A DNA stretch of 64,000 nucleotides, from the NCBI RefSeq assembly GCF_001663775.1, contig NZ_KV467168.1, positions 2,330,870 through 2,394,869 of the forward strand. Direction: 5' to 3'. How positions within the stretch are numbered: the first letter of the stretch is position 1; the number at the start of each line of letters is the position of its first letter. Below are positions 7,627 to 15,664 of this stretch, in pieces. The position numbers and the translations under genes were made by a program. The notes beneath the pieces are model-generated. The model searched no databases. It had not been told where the DNA came from and saw nothing but the letters and a program-made list of their open reading frames with translations. This DNA comes from Arthrobacter sp. B6. Its GTDB lineage: Bacteria > Actinomycetota > Actinomycetes > Actinomycetales > Micrococcaceae.

Positions 7627-8538
7627 CTATCCCTTCACTGAACCGGCGGCCATGCCGGCCATGATCTTCTTGTTGAGGAAAACAAACACGATCAACAACA
7701 CCACAATGTTGATGCTCACGGCAGCAAAAAGCGGTCCGTACTGGGTCGAGCCATACTGATCGCTGAGGCTCAGGAGCCCCACCTGGATGGTGGCAAGATC
7801 CGGCCTGGTGGTGAAGGTCAGTGCGATGAGCAGGTCATTCCACACGCTGAAGAACTGGACCAGGCCGATGGTCAGGATCGAGTTGCGCATCATCGGCAGG
7901 CCGATCACAAAGAAGGAGCGCAGCGGGCTCGAACCGTCGACAGTGGCGGCCTCGAAAATCTCGCGCGGGATGGACCGGAAATAGGCGGCCATCAGGAAGG
8001 TGGTCAGCGGCAGGCCCATCACCGTATAGGTGATGATGAGCGGCCAGAGCGAGTCTGTCAGACCCGCGCGGAAGTACACCGTGAACAGCGGCACCAGGAT
8101 CATCTGGCCCGGCACCATGATGCCCGCAAGGATGTAGAGGAGCGTGCCTTTCCGGCCCCTCCAGACCAGCACTTCCAGGGCATACCCTGCCGCCACGCCA
8201 ATCAGCACAATCAGGGCTACCGATGGAAGGGTGACCAGGATGCTGTTGAGGTAGTTCCGCGACACGTTGCCGTTGTTCAGGGCGGTGGTGTAGTTGTCGA
8301 AGATCCAGTTCTCCGGAAGCGACAATGCCGGGTTGGACAGGAACTCGGACTGGGTCTTAAACGAACCAAGGATCATCCAGACCTGCGGATAGAGCACCAC
8401 CACCACCACGATGGTGACGATGGTCCACACGGGAAGGCGCTTCAGGGCGCGCCGGGCGCGGCGGCGGTTGCGCAGCGGCTGCTCGGAACGCTCCAGCACC
8501 GTGACGGAAGGATTTTCAACCTGTGGCTGGACGGTCAT
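7627..8538 (-). CDS. CUT1 sugar ABC transporter permease (MalG-type)
   Basis: A 303-residue inner-membrane protein with six membrane spans. It carries the permease EAA loop as EAATVDGSSPLRSFFVIGLP and ends in a short basic tail, typical of MalG/MsmG/AraQ proteins of carbohydrate importers. I chose ATG 8538, one base after the stop of the preceding permease and with GGAGG in front; an upstream in-frame start would lie inside that gene. It pairs with the MalF-type permease and the solute-binding protein at 9485-10819. No ATPase gene is nearby, so a shared MsiK/MsmX-type ATPase is expected. Confidence 0.92.
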   Translation of the reverse strand: MTVQPQVENPSVTVLERSEQPLRNRRRARRALKRLPVWTIVTIVVVVVLYPQVWMILGSFKTQSEFLSNPALSLPENWIFDNYTTALNNGNVSRNYLNSILVTLPSVALIVLIGVAAGYALEVLVWRGRKGTLLYILAGIMVPGQMILVPLFTVYFRAGLTDSLWPLIITYTVMGLPLTTFLMAAYFRSIPREIFEAATVDGSSPLRSFFVIGLPMMRNSILTIGLVQFFSVWNDLLIALTFTTRPDLATIQVGLLSLSDQYGSTQYGPLFAAVSINIVVLLIVFVFLNKKIMAGMAAGSVKG

Positions 8539-8539
8539 C

Positions 8540-9421
8540 TCAGTCCTCCGCCTTGCGTTGGGACGATCGGAAAATCGCGAGGGTGAAGACAAGGCACAGG
8601 AGCGTCAGGACCAGGGCGATGGTGCTGCCATAGCCATACTCCGCATACTCGAATGCTGTCCGGTACATGTAGAGGGTCAGCGGCGCTGTCGAAGTACCCG
8701 GACCGCCGTTATTGAGTGCAAGCAGGCTGTCGAAGACCTTCAGGGTCGCATTGAGGCTGAAGATGATTGAGGACAGAAGAATGGGCAGCGAGAGCGGCAC
8801 CACGATATGCCGCACCAGCTTGAGGCCATTCGCTCCGTCCAGCTTCGCCGACTCGAGGATCTCGTCGGGGATGTCAAGAAGCCCTGCGTAGAGCAGGATC
8901 GCGTAAAACCCCATGGAACCCCACAGTGTCATGGCCAATGCGGTGGCCATGGTGCCGGACGTGGTGGCAAGGAACTCGACGCTTTCCCCGCCAAAGAGGT
9001 TGATGAGGTCGTTGACAGGTCCCTGGTTGTCTCCCACGGCGACAAAGCTGCGGAAAAGCAGGGCGACGGCGACCGTTGGCAGGATCGCCGGGAAAAAGAC
9101 GATCGTGCGGAGCAGTGATGAACCTTTGCGCAGGACGAAGACGTAGAGGAGGGCCAGCAGGTACCCCAGCAGGATCTGGCCTGCAGTGGCGACGATCGCA
9201 AAAAAGACGCTGACCCCCAGGGACTGCAGGGCCGCATCGTCCGTGAAGAACTTGGTGAAGTTATCGACTCCAACGAACTCGAAGCCGCGAAGGGTGTTCC
9301 CCTCAAAGAAGGAGAGGCCGAGGGACCAGGCCACTGGGCCTATCTTCAGCAGGGTATACAGCAGGAGGGCAGGAGCCAAGAGGATGATAATCGTCTTGCG
9401 GTCTCCGAACACCGAGTTCAT
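8540..9421 (-). CDS. CUT1 sugar ABC transporter permease (MalF-type)
   Basis: A 293-residue permease with about six membrane spans. The first is near residues 10-30 (TIIILLAPALLLYTLL) and the EAA loop reads ESAKLDGANGLKLVRHIVVP. It forms the import channel with the MalG-type partner, whose ATG follows its TGA by a single base, indicating coupled translation. A strong stem-loop (9446-9476) separates it from the upstream solute-binding-protein gene, consistent with lower expression of the permeases than of the binding protein. Confidence 0.92.
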   Translation of the reverse strand: MNSVFGDRKTIIILLAPALLLYTLLKIGPVAWSLGLSFFEGNTLRGFEFVGVDNFTKFFTDDAALQSLGVSVFFAIVATAGQILLGYLLALLYVFVLRKGSSLLRTIVFFPAILPTVAVALLFRSFVAVGDNQGPVNDLINLFGGESVEFLATTSGTMATALAMTLWGSMGFYAILLYAGLLDIPDEILESAKLDGANGLKLVRHIVVPLSLPILLSSIIFSLNATLKVFDSLLALNNGGPGTSTAPLTLYMYRTAFEYAEYGYGSTIALVLTLLCLVFTLAIFRSSQRKAED

Positions 9422-9445
9422 AGTTCATACCTTTCGCCGGCAGAA

Positions 9446-9476
9446 GGCCCGGCCACCCTTGCAGGATGGCCGGGCC
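9446..9476 (-). terminator. Intercistronic stem-loop after the solute-binding-protein gene
   Basis: GGCCCGGCCA (9446-9455) and TGGCCGGGCC (9467-9476) form a perfect 10-bp stem with an 11-nt loop. No T-run follows, so partial termination or mRNA 3'-end protection is more likely than complete termination. The arrangement resembles the stem-loop that follows malE-type genes. Confidence 0.6.
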
Positions 9477-9484
9477 CCGCCGAA

Positions 9485-10819
9485 TCACCGAGCAGCGTCA
9501 ACGCTCTTCTGAAGGGCGCCCATGTAGTCCTCGGCAGACATCTGGCCGGTGGTGAGCAGGGAGACGTTGGTTGAGGCCAGCGAATTGCTCTTCGGGTCCA
9601 GGAGGGCTTCGAACCAGAGCACGGGGTCCTTGAGTTCGGTGATCTTTTCCTGGATCTGGGAGGTCATGACCGGGAGTTCCTTGACGTCCTCGTTGACCTT
9701 GAACCCCGAGATGGTCCCGGAATCCTTCAGCGCCTGCGCACCGTAGTTTTCGGAGATGCACTTCAGCCAGTCGCCGACCTTGGGCCCAAACTGCTTGGGT
9801 GACATGGCCATCACTGCACCCGCGTTGGCCGCGTACTGGTCAATGCTGCCGGAACCGCCCTCCACTGCCGGGAAGGGCATAAAGCCGATGTTGGTGTCAC
9901 GAATAGTGTTCCGTTTGGGGTCGTTGATGGAGCTCAGCAACCAGCTGCCGTCGTACGTCATGGCTGCCTTGCCGGTGAGGAAGAGGTTCGCGGACGTGTC
10001 GGCGTCGCGGGTCGAGAAGCCCTCGCCCAGGGAGCCGGAGGAAGCAAGATCGGCCAGGGCCTTTGCGCCTGCCACATACTTGGGATCGGTCAGCTTGGCC
10101 TTGCCGTCCCTGACGTCCTTCATCGCATCCGGCCCTACATTGCGGAAGATGTACATGCCCATCAGCCGGGTGAGTGGCCAGCCGGCGGCACCGGCCTGCG
10201 TCATCGGCATGATGCCGGCCTGGGAGAGCTTGGCGTTGGCTTCCTTCAGGTCATCCCAGGTCTTGGGCTCCTCGATGCCGTTGTCAGCGAAGATCTGCTT
10301 GTTGTACCAGATTCCCTCGACGTTGTACTGGTAAGGGAGGGAAACCATGCCGCCGTAGACGTTCTCCACTGTGGCGGCAGCCGCAGGCAGAAGCTGATCT
10401 GCTGCGCCCAGCTTCTCCAGGGCCTCCTTGTAATCCAGCACAAGGTCGCCCTTGCCGAGGTCACCATCCGGGCGGACCATCGCGGTGCCCGCGATGAAAT
10501 GTGCGGGCAGCGCGCCCTGGCCAGCCAGCAGGGTTACCTTCTGTACGACGTCGGCCTGTGCCACTTTCTGGTGCTCGATGGGGAGTGCCGCGTTCTCAGC
10601 CGAGCAGGCACCCTTGGCCAGTGCATCGAGGGTGGCCGGGAGGGCCTTGTTCTCGTTCGCTGTCAATATGGTGAAACTGCTGGGATCAGTGCCGGTGCCC
10701 GCGCCCCCAGCCGTGCTGCCGGCGTCCTGTGGTGCTCCGCCACCACAGGCGGACAGCGGAGTAAGTGCGAGCGCGACGGCCGTTGCCACCATGACTCGAC
10801 GACTGCGGATAGCTTTCAT
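9485..10819 (-). CDS. Sugar ABC transporter solute-binding lipoprotein
   Basis: A 444-residue extracellular binding protein of the type that feeds CUT1 importers. A signal peptide (MKAIRSRRVMVATAVALA) ends at the lipobox LSAC, lipidated near residue 24, followed by a Gly/Ser/Thr-rich linker. The body carries family features such as GIWYNKQIFADNGIEEPKTW and WPLTRLMGMY. ATG 10819 is preceded by AGGAGG at ideal spacing. It heads the operon binding protein-permease-permease-racemase family and is divergent from GH127. The ligand is unknown; the context suggests a plant-derived oligosaccharide, glycoside or branched-sugar derivative. Confidence 0.9.
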   Translation of the reverse strand: MKAIRSRRVMVATAVALALTPLSACGGGAPQDAGSTAGGAGTGTDPSSFTILTANENKALPATLDALAKGACSAENAALPIEHQKVAQADVVQKVTLLAGQGALPAHFIAGTAMVRPDGDLGKGDLVLDYKEALEKLGAADQLLPAAAATVENVYGGMVSLPYQYNVEGIWYNKQIFADNGIEEPKTWDDLKEANAKLSQAGIMPMTQAGAAGWPLTRLMGMYIFRNVGPDAMKDVRDGKAKLTDPKYVAGAKALADLASSGSLGEGFSTRDADTSANLFLTGKAAMTYDGSWLLSSINDPKRNTIRDTNIGFMPFPAVEGGSGSIDQYAANAGAVMAMSPKQFGPKVGDWLKCISENYGAQALKDSGTISGFKVNEDVKELPVMTSQIQEKITELKDPVLWFEALLDPKSNSLASTNVSLLTTGQMSAEDYMGALQKSVDAAR

Positions 10820-10877
10820 GACGTCCTCCTTGACGGCTGCCATTCGGTGACAGCGAACCTCTGATCGATGCGTTTTC

Positions 10878-10901
10878 AATCAGGAGTGAGAGATTATTCA
10901 G
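10878..10901 (+). promoter_or_regulatory. Putative SorC operator, importer/GH127 divergent region, copy 1
   Basis: The segment begins AATCAGGAGTG and ends ATTATTCAG and matches the motif beside the SorC gene (5835-5858, minus) at 17 of 24 positions. It lies 59 bp upstream of the binding-protein start. A related segment lies 73 bp further on, about seven helical turns. The rest of the 10820-11026 gap holds the perfect palindrome TGAATATTCA at 10942-10951. Confidence 0.5.
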
Positions 10902-10950
10902 CCCTCGTTCGTGTTGAGCGTATCACATTAATCCCCTATTGTGAATATTC

Positions 10951-10974
10951 ATTCGAGTTTGAGAGAATAGTCAG
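10951..10974 (+). promoter_or_regulatory. Putative SorC operator, importer/GH127 divergent region, copy 2
   Basis: The segment ends GAGAGAATAGTCAG and matches 17 of 24 positions of copy 1 at 10878-10901, with the downstream half (GAGAGA, then TCAG) best conserved. The exact 73-bp offset puts both copies on the same face of the helix and suggests paired or looped binding between the divergent promoters. Confidence 0.4.
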
Positions 10975-11026
10975 TATTGGGTCCGGGCAGCAGCCTGACG
11001 AGGGAATCGACAACGAGGACGACACC

Positions 11027-13015
11027 ATGAAAAGCAGTACAGCGAAGCGGCAGCATGCGCCCCTGACCGCGCTCGACGCAGCTAATGTCGTTTGGACCGG
11101 CGGCTTCTGGGGCGATGTGCTTGAGCGCACGCGGACTGTGACAGTACCGGGAATGTGGCGCTCACTCAGCGACCCGGCGGTAAGCCCGGGCTGGCAGAAT
11201 TTCCTCATCGCTGCCGGCAACGCCGAGGGCCAGCACGAAGGCCCGCCGTTCCTCGACGGCGACCTCTACAAGTGGCTCGAGGCGGCCATCAGCCTCCTGG
11301 AGACCTCGCCGGACCCGGCCCTCGAAGCAAGCATCAATGAGATCGCGTCGAAGATCGCGTCCGTTCAACGCGGCGACGGATATCTCCACACGCCAACGCG
11401 CATCGCCGAACGCAACGACGAGCAGGTCCAGGCCCTCGCCGACCGCTTCAACTTCGAGACGTACAACCTCGGCCACCTCATTACTGCCGGCGTCCGCCAC
11501 CACCGGGTGACAGGCGGAACGGTCCTGCTGGACGCCGCCGAGCGCGCCGCGGGATTCCTTGAGAACCTGTCCATTAACCACACGGACCAGCTCGCACGCA
11601 GTGCGATCTGCCCTTCGCACTACATGGCTGTCATCGACCTCTACCGCGCCACGGGCAATGAACGCTACCTTCGGCTGGCGGAGTCCTTCGTCGCTGTCCG
11701 GGACGGCTTCGAGGGCGGCGACGACAACCAGGACCGTGTTCCGGTACGCGAGCAGAAAGCAGTGGCCGGCCACGCAGTCCGCGCCAACTATTTGTATGCC
11801 GGGCTGGCGGACCTCGTTGCTGAGACGGGTGACCCGGAGCTTACTGAAGTGCTCGAACGCCTCTGGAGGGACGTCGTCGACACCAAGCTCTACATCACCG
11901 GCGGCTGCGGGGCGCTGTACGACGGTGCATCACCGGACGGCTACCCGTGGCAGGGCGAAATCAGCCGCGTGCACCAGGCCTACGGACGCCCCTTCCAGCT
12001 GCCGAACACCACTGCGCACAACGAGTCCTGCGCGAACATCGGCATGATCTTTTGGAGTGAGCGGATGCTGGCGCTCACCGGCACCGCCGCATATGCCGAC
12101 GTGATCGAGCGCATCGCCTACAACAGCCTGCTGGCGAGCATCAGCCTCGACGGCTCCCGCTACTTCTACACCAATCCGCTGCGGCAGGTCCGCGAGCTGC
12201 CGTTCCCCCTACGGATGCCCGGCGAAACCGCCCTTCGGCCGGTCCCGGAACCGCCCGCGTCCGACGCGCGCCTTCGGGCGGAGTACCTGAGCTGCTTTTG
12301 CTGCCCGCCGAATATCGCCCGGACCCTGGCGCAGTTCCACGAACGAACCATGTCCACTTCCGCGGAGGGGCTGTGGGTTCACCTCTACGGCAACGCTGAC
12401 GTCCAGGTGGACCTTGATGGCCGCGGCATCGGACTTCGGGAAGTCTCCGAGCAGCCGTGGGGAGAGCACATCGACTTCACCGTCACTTCCGTCACGGACG
12501 GCGGCATCCCGCTGAAACTGCGGATCCCCGGCTGGAGCGAAGGTGCGTCCATCACGGTCAACGGGGACCCGGCGCCAGCCAGTCCGCCCGGAACGTACGC
12601 AACGGTCGACCGCCAGTGGCAGGAAGGCGACCGGATCTCAGTGGCATTGCCGATGCCCGTCAAAATGGTCCGGGGGCATCGCCTCGCAGAGGAAATCTCC
12701 AACCAGGTTGCTGTGACCCGCGGTCCGGTTGTGTACTGCCTGGAAAGCCAGGACCTGCCGGAAGGAATCCGGCTGGAGCAGGTCGCGCTGCGCCGCGGTA
12801 CCAACTTCACTCCGGTCGAGACTGACATCGACGGCCGCCGGATCGTGGCCCTTGAGTGCGAAGCGGTGGTCCTGCCACCCGCTGAAAGCCATGGACTCTA
12901 TTCTGAAGTGGAGGACGCCGAACTGGTGACCGCGCCCGTGCGGCTGATTCCTTACTTCACCTGGGGCAACCGCGGGGAATCCGAAATGTCCGTCTGGCTC
13001 CCGCTGGCCTGGTGA
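11027..13015 (+). CDS. Glycoside hydrolase family 127 (beta-L-arabinofuranosidase type)
   Basis: A 662-residue GH127 protein without a signal peptide, so it acts inside the cell on imported material. The zinc/thiolate active site known from HypBA1 is visible: NESC (Glu333 and Cys335) and FCCPPN (Cys425-Cys426), corresponding to the Glu, Cys and paired Cys ligands with the nucleophilic Cys. The (alpha/alpha)6 barrel comes first, followed by beta-sandwich domains. The start ATG 11027 has GAGGA upstream. The stop overlaps the start of the RuBisCO-like gene. Known members remove beta-L-arabinofuranose, and other members act on unusual plant furanoses, so beta-apiosyl substrates are worth considering. 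Confidence 0.9.
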   Translation: MKSSTAKRQHAPLTALDAANVVWTGGFWGDVLERTRTVTVPGMWRSLSDPAVSPGWQNFLIAAGNAEGQHEGPPFLDGDLYKWLEAAISLLETSPDPALEASINEIASKIASVQRGDGYLHTPTRIAERNDEQVQALADRFNFETYNLGHLITAGVRHHRVTGGTVLLDAAERAAGFLENLSINHTDQLARSAICPSHYMAVIDLYRATGNERYLRLAESFVAVRDGFEGGDDNQDRVPVREQKAVAGHAVRANYLYAGLADLVAETGDPELTEVLERLWRDVVDTKLYITGGCGALYDGASPDGYPWQGEISRVHQAYGRPFQLPNTTAHNESCANIGMIFWSERMLALTGTAAYADVIERIAYNSLLASISLDGSRYFYTNPLRQVRELPFPLRMPGETALRPVPEPPASDARLRAEYLSCFCCPPNIARTLAQFHERTMSTSAEGLWVHLYGNADVQVDLDGRGIGLREVSEQPWGEHIDFTVTSVTDGGIPLKLRIPGWSEGASITVNGDPAPASPPGTYATVDRQWQEGDRISVALPMPVKMVRGHRLAEEISNQVAVTRGPVVYCLESQDLPEGIRLEQVALRRGTNFTPVETDIDGRRIVALECEAVVLPPAESHGLYSEVEDAELVTAPVRLIPYFTWGNRGESEMSVWLPLAW

Positions 13016-14337
13016 CGGAAATGACCTCGACAGTTACCCCAGGCCTTGCTGCAGATCCCTCCGCCCAAGACCGGGAAGAAGCCACGCCGCAGCACGTTGT
13101 TGCCACCTATCACATCGAGACGTCCCTCGATCTCCAGCATGCGGCCGAGGTGCTGGCCGGTGAGCAATCCACCGGCACATTCATCAGGGTGGCGCGGGAG
13201 TCCGACGACCTGCGGGCCAGGTTCGCCGCCCAGGTTGTGGACCTTAAGGAGCTCCCGCTGAATGGTTCCTCCCCGCTGCCCGGGGCCGTCGGGGATCCGG
13301 CCAAACGCCGTCGTGCCCGGGTGCGGCTCCGGTTCCCGCTGTCCAACTTCGGCCCGTCCCTGCCAAACCTGCAGGCCGCCGTCGCCGGCAACCTGTTCGA
13401 GATCAAGGAACTCGCCGCGATCAAGCTGGTGGACCTTGACCTTCCCAAGGCCTTCGCGGATCGCTATCCCGGACCGGCCTTTGGTGTTGAGGGAACGCGC
13501 CGGCTGATGTCCCGCCCCTCCGGCGCCATGCTGGGGACGATCATTAAGCCCAGCATCGGCCTTAGCCCCGGAGAGCTTGCCGAGGTGGTCGCAGAACTGG
13601 CCAGTGCCGGCGTCGACTTCATGAAGGATGACGAACTGCAGGGCAACGGACCCTCGGCGCCCCTGGCCGAGCGGGTGCGGGCAGTCATGCCCGTACTGCA
13701 GCGCCACGCGGACCGCACAGGCGTGATGCCGATGTATGCCTTCAACATCACCGATGACATCGGCCGCCTTGAAGCCAACCACGACCTTGTGGTCGGGGCC
13801 GGCGGCACCTGCGTGATGGCCTGCATCAATATGGTGGGCCTGGCGGGTGTGGAATTCCTGCGCCGGCACGCTTCTGTACCCATCCACGGGCACCGGGCAA
13901 TGTTTGGGGCCATCAGCCGTTCTGACCAGCTGGGGTTCTCGTTCCGTGCCTGGCAGAAGCTGGCCCGGCTCTCGGGCGTGGACCATCTCCATACCAACGG
14001 CATCAGCAATAAGTTCTACGAGAGCGACGCCGAAGTGCTCGACTCCATCGCGGCTGTGCGGGAACCCCTTCTGGGGCAGACCCCGACGGTGCCTGTGCTA
14101 TCGTCCGGACAGTGGGCGGGCCTCGCCCACGCGACCTATGCGGCCACCGGCACGGACGACCTCCTGGTTCTCGCGGGCGGCGGAATCCACGGCCACCCAG
14201 ACGGGCCGGCCGCGGGGGTGAAGAGTATGCGTGCCGCGTGGGATTCCGCCGGGCGCGGTGAAGGGAAAGAGGCAGCCCTCGCCGCTTCAGGCGAATTCCG
14301 CCGGGCCGTCGAGACGTTCGGAGCGCCGCGTGACTGA
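13012..14337 (+). CDS. RuBisCO large-subunit-like protein (probable 3-oxo-isoapionate-4-phosphate-type enzyme)
   Basis: A 441-residue RuBisCO-like protein. The catalytic framework is kept: GTIIKPSIGLSP (Lys179, like RuBisCO Lys175), DFMKDDELQGN (Lys205, Asp207 and Glu208, matching the carbamylated Lys and the metal-binding Asp/Glu), PIHGHRAMFG (His292/294), SSGQW and LAGGGIHGHPDG (phosphate-binding end). KPS replaces the KPK of true RuBisCO, so CO2 fixation is not expected. GTG 13012 overlaps the GH127 stop; ATG 13021 is an alternative start. The adjacent DUF1537 kinase matches the OiaK plus OiaX/OiaT pair of D-apiose catabolism, in which these proteins decarboxylate or hydrolyse 3-oxo-isoapionate 4-phosphate. 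Which of the two reactions occurs cannot be told. Confidence 0.85.
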   Translation: MTEMTSTVTPGLAADPSAQDREEATPQHVVATYHIETSLDLQHAAEVLAGEQSTGTFIRVARESDDLRARFAAQVVDLKELPLNGSSPLPGAVGDPAKRRRARVRLRFPLSNFGPSLPNLQAAVAGNLFEIKELAAIKLVDLDLPKAFADRYPGPAFGVEGTRRLMSRPSGAMLGTIIKPSIGLSPGELAEVVAELASAGVDFMKDDELQGNGPSAPLAERVRAVMPVLQRHADRTGVMPMYAFNITDDIGRLEANHDLVVGAGGTCVMACINMVGLAGVEFLRRHASVPIHGHRAMFGAISRSDQLGFSFRAWQKLARLSGVDHLHTNGISNKFYESDAEVLDSIAAVREPLLGQTPTVPVLSSGQWAGLAHATYAATGTDDLLVLAGGGIHGHPDGPAAGVKSMRAAWDSAGRGEGKEAALAASGEFRRAVETFGAPRD

Positions 14338-15631
14338 CCTGCGACTCGCCTTTTACGGTGACGATTTCACCGGCAGCGTGGATGTCCTCCTGCAACTCAG
14401 GCGGGCCGGATGGACCAGCCGTCTTTTCCTGGGGCTCCCCGACCCCACTGAACTGCAGGCATCCGCCCGGGAAATGGACGCCGTCGGCGTGGCCGGCGTT
14501 GCACGGTCCCTGCCGACAGGCCGGATCGAGTCCGAAGTACGGCCCGTGCTTGAGGCGCTCAGCGCGCTCCGGCCGCAGATTGTGCAATACAAGGCCTGCT
14601 CAACGGCTGACTCGTCGCCAACCGTCGGAAGCCTCGGCCGGGTCATCGAGATCGCCAGGGAGGTATTCGGCCCGGCCACGGTGCCCGCCCTCTTCGCCCA
14701 GCCCGACTTCGGCCGCTACACCGCCTTCGGCCACCACTTCGCCGCGGAGGAGAGCCAGGTGTACCGCCTCGACCGCCAACCGACGATGTCCCGGCATCCG
14801 ATCACGCCAATGCGCGAATCCGACCTCGCGCGGCACCTCTCGCTCCAGACCAGCCTTCCCATCGGCAGCCTGCACCTCACCGAATATTCGGATGGGCCGG
14901 ACATCGCCCGCAAGCTGGCACTGCGGACCGACGCCGCAACAGTCCTCGACGCACTGACCGACGAGCACATTGAACTTGTCTCCCACGCCGTAGTGGCCAA
15001 CTTCCCATCGAACGCACCGCAGTTCGTGATCGGCTCCGGCGGGTTCAGCCGTGGCCTCGCGGCGGCCTTCTCCGGCGGAGGCACCTCCCAGCCCGGCACC
15101 GTCGATGAGTTGAGCGACGACGGGCCTGTCCTTGCCGTCTCGGGCTCCCAGTCGCCACAGACATCGCGGCAGACCGAGGACGCCCGCCGCCAAGGATGGA
15201 CTGTCCTCGCACTGGCCGCACACGACGACGGCCCGCTGGTGGACCGCGTTATCGCTGAGGTCGCGGCCGGCCGGAGCGTAGTGGTGACTACCGGTGACGC
15301 CGCCGAAGCGAGCGACGGCGGGAGCTTGGTGGAGACGCTTTCCGCCCGCCTGTCGGCGGTCATCGAAGCGGCCCTCCGCGAGGGCAGCAACAGCCGGGTG
15401 ATCGTTTGCGGCGGGGACACCTCCAGCCACGTCCTCAGGCAGCTCGGCGCCCGTTCCCTGTCAATCGCCGCAAACCCGGTGGGGAACGTGGTCCTGTGCA
15501 GGGTTGCGTCCCCCAATGCCTGGCTCGACGGCGTCGAAATGCTGCTGAAAGGCGGCCAGGTGGGTCCGGTGGACCTCTTTGAGTTGATCCGCACGCTCCA
15601 GGCGAGGCAACGCGTCGCACCCCTCGCCTGA
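14330..15631 (+). CDS. Four-carbon acid sugar kinase family protein (DUF1537; OiaK-like)
   Basis: A 433-residue DUF1537 kinase. The N-terminal substrate domain starts with FYGDDFTGSVD (the DDxTG motif of the family, about residues 7-16) and includes QYKACSTADSSPTVGS, a K-C-STxDS-type substrate loop. The C-terminal nucleotide domain carries LAVSGSQSPQTSRQ and VCGGDTSSHVL. Members phosphorylate erythronate, threonate, tetronates or 3-oxo-isoapionate. GTG 14330 overlaps the end of the RuBisCO-like gene by 8 bp, so translation is coupled and the two enzymes probably act in sequence: phosphorylation, then carbon-carbon cleavage. That favours 3-oxo-isoapionate as substrate. Confidence 0.85.
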   Translation: MTDLRLAFYGDDFTGSVDVLLQLRRAGWTSRLFLGLPDPTELQASAREMDAVGVAGVARSLPTGRIESEVRPVLEALSALRPQIVQYKACSTADSSPTVGSLGRVIEIAREVFGPATVPALFAQPDFGRYTAFGHHFAAEESQVYRLDRQPTMSRHPITPMRESDLARHLSLQTSLPIGSLHLTEYSDGPDIARKLALRTDAATVLDALTDEHIELVSHAVVANFPSNAPQFVIGSGGFSRGLAAAFSGGGTSQPGTVDELSDDGPVLAVSGSQSPQTSRQTEDARRQGWTVLALAAHDDGPLVDRVIAEVAAGRSVVVTTGDAAEASDGGSLVETLSARLSAVIEAALREGSNSRVIVCGGDTSSHVLRQLGARSLSIAANPVGNVVLCRVASPNAWLDGVEMLLKGGQVGPVDLFELIRTLQARQRVAPLA

Positions 15632-15664
15632 GCCAGGCCGAGGGGTGGAACGGCTGCAGTCCCG

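Noticed and set aside
12952-13992. Minus-strand open frame of 346 codons opposite the RuBisCO-like gene
   Set aside because: The plus-strand frame contains the conserved RuBisCO-family motifs; the opposite frame has none and is a shadow.
13012-14337. True RuBisCO able to fix CO2
   Set aside because: The length and the KPS instead of KPK motif, together with the absence of phosphoribulokinase or a small subunit, point to a RuBisCO-like protein. Only the metal-binding triad is shared.
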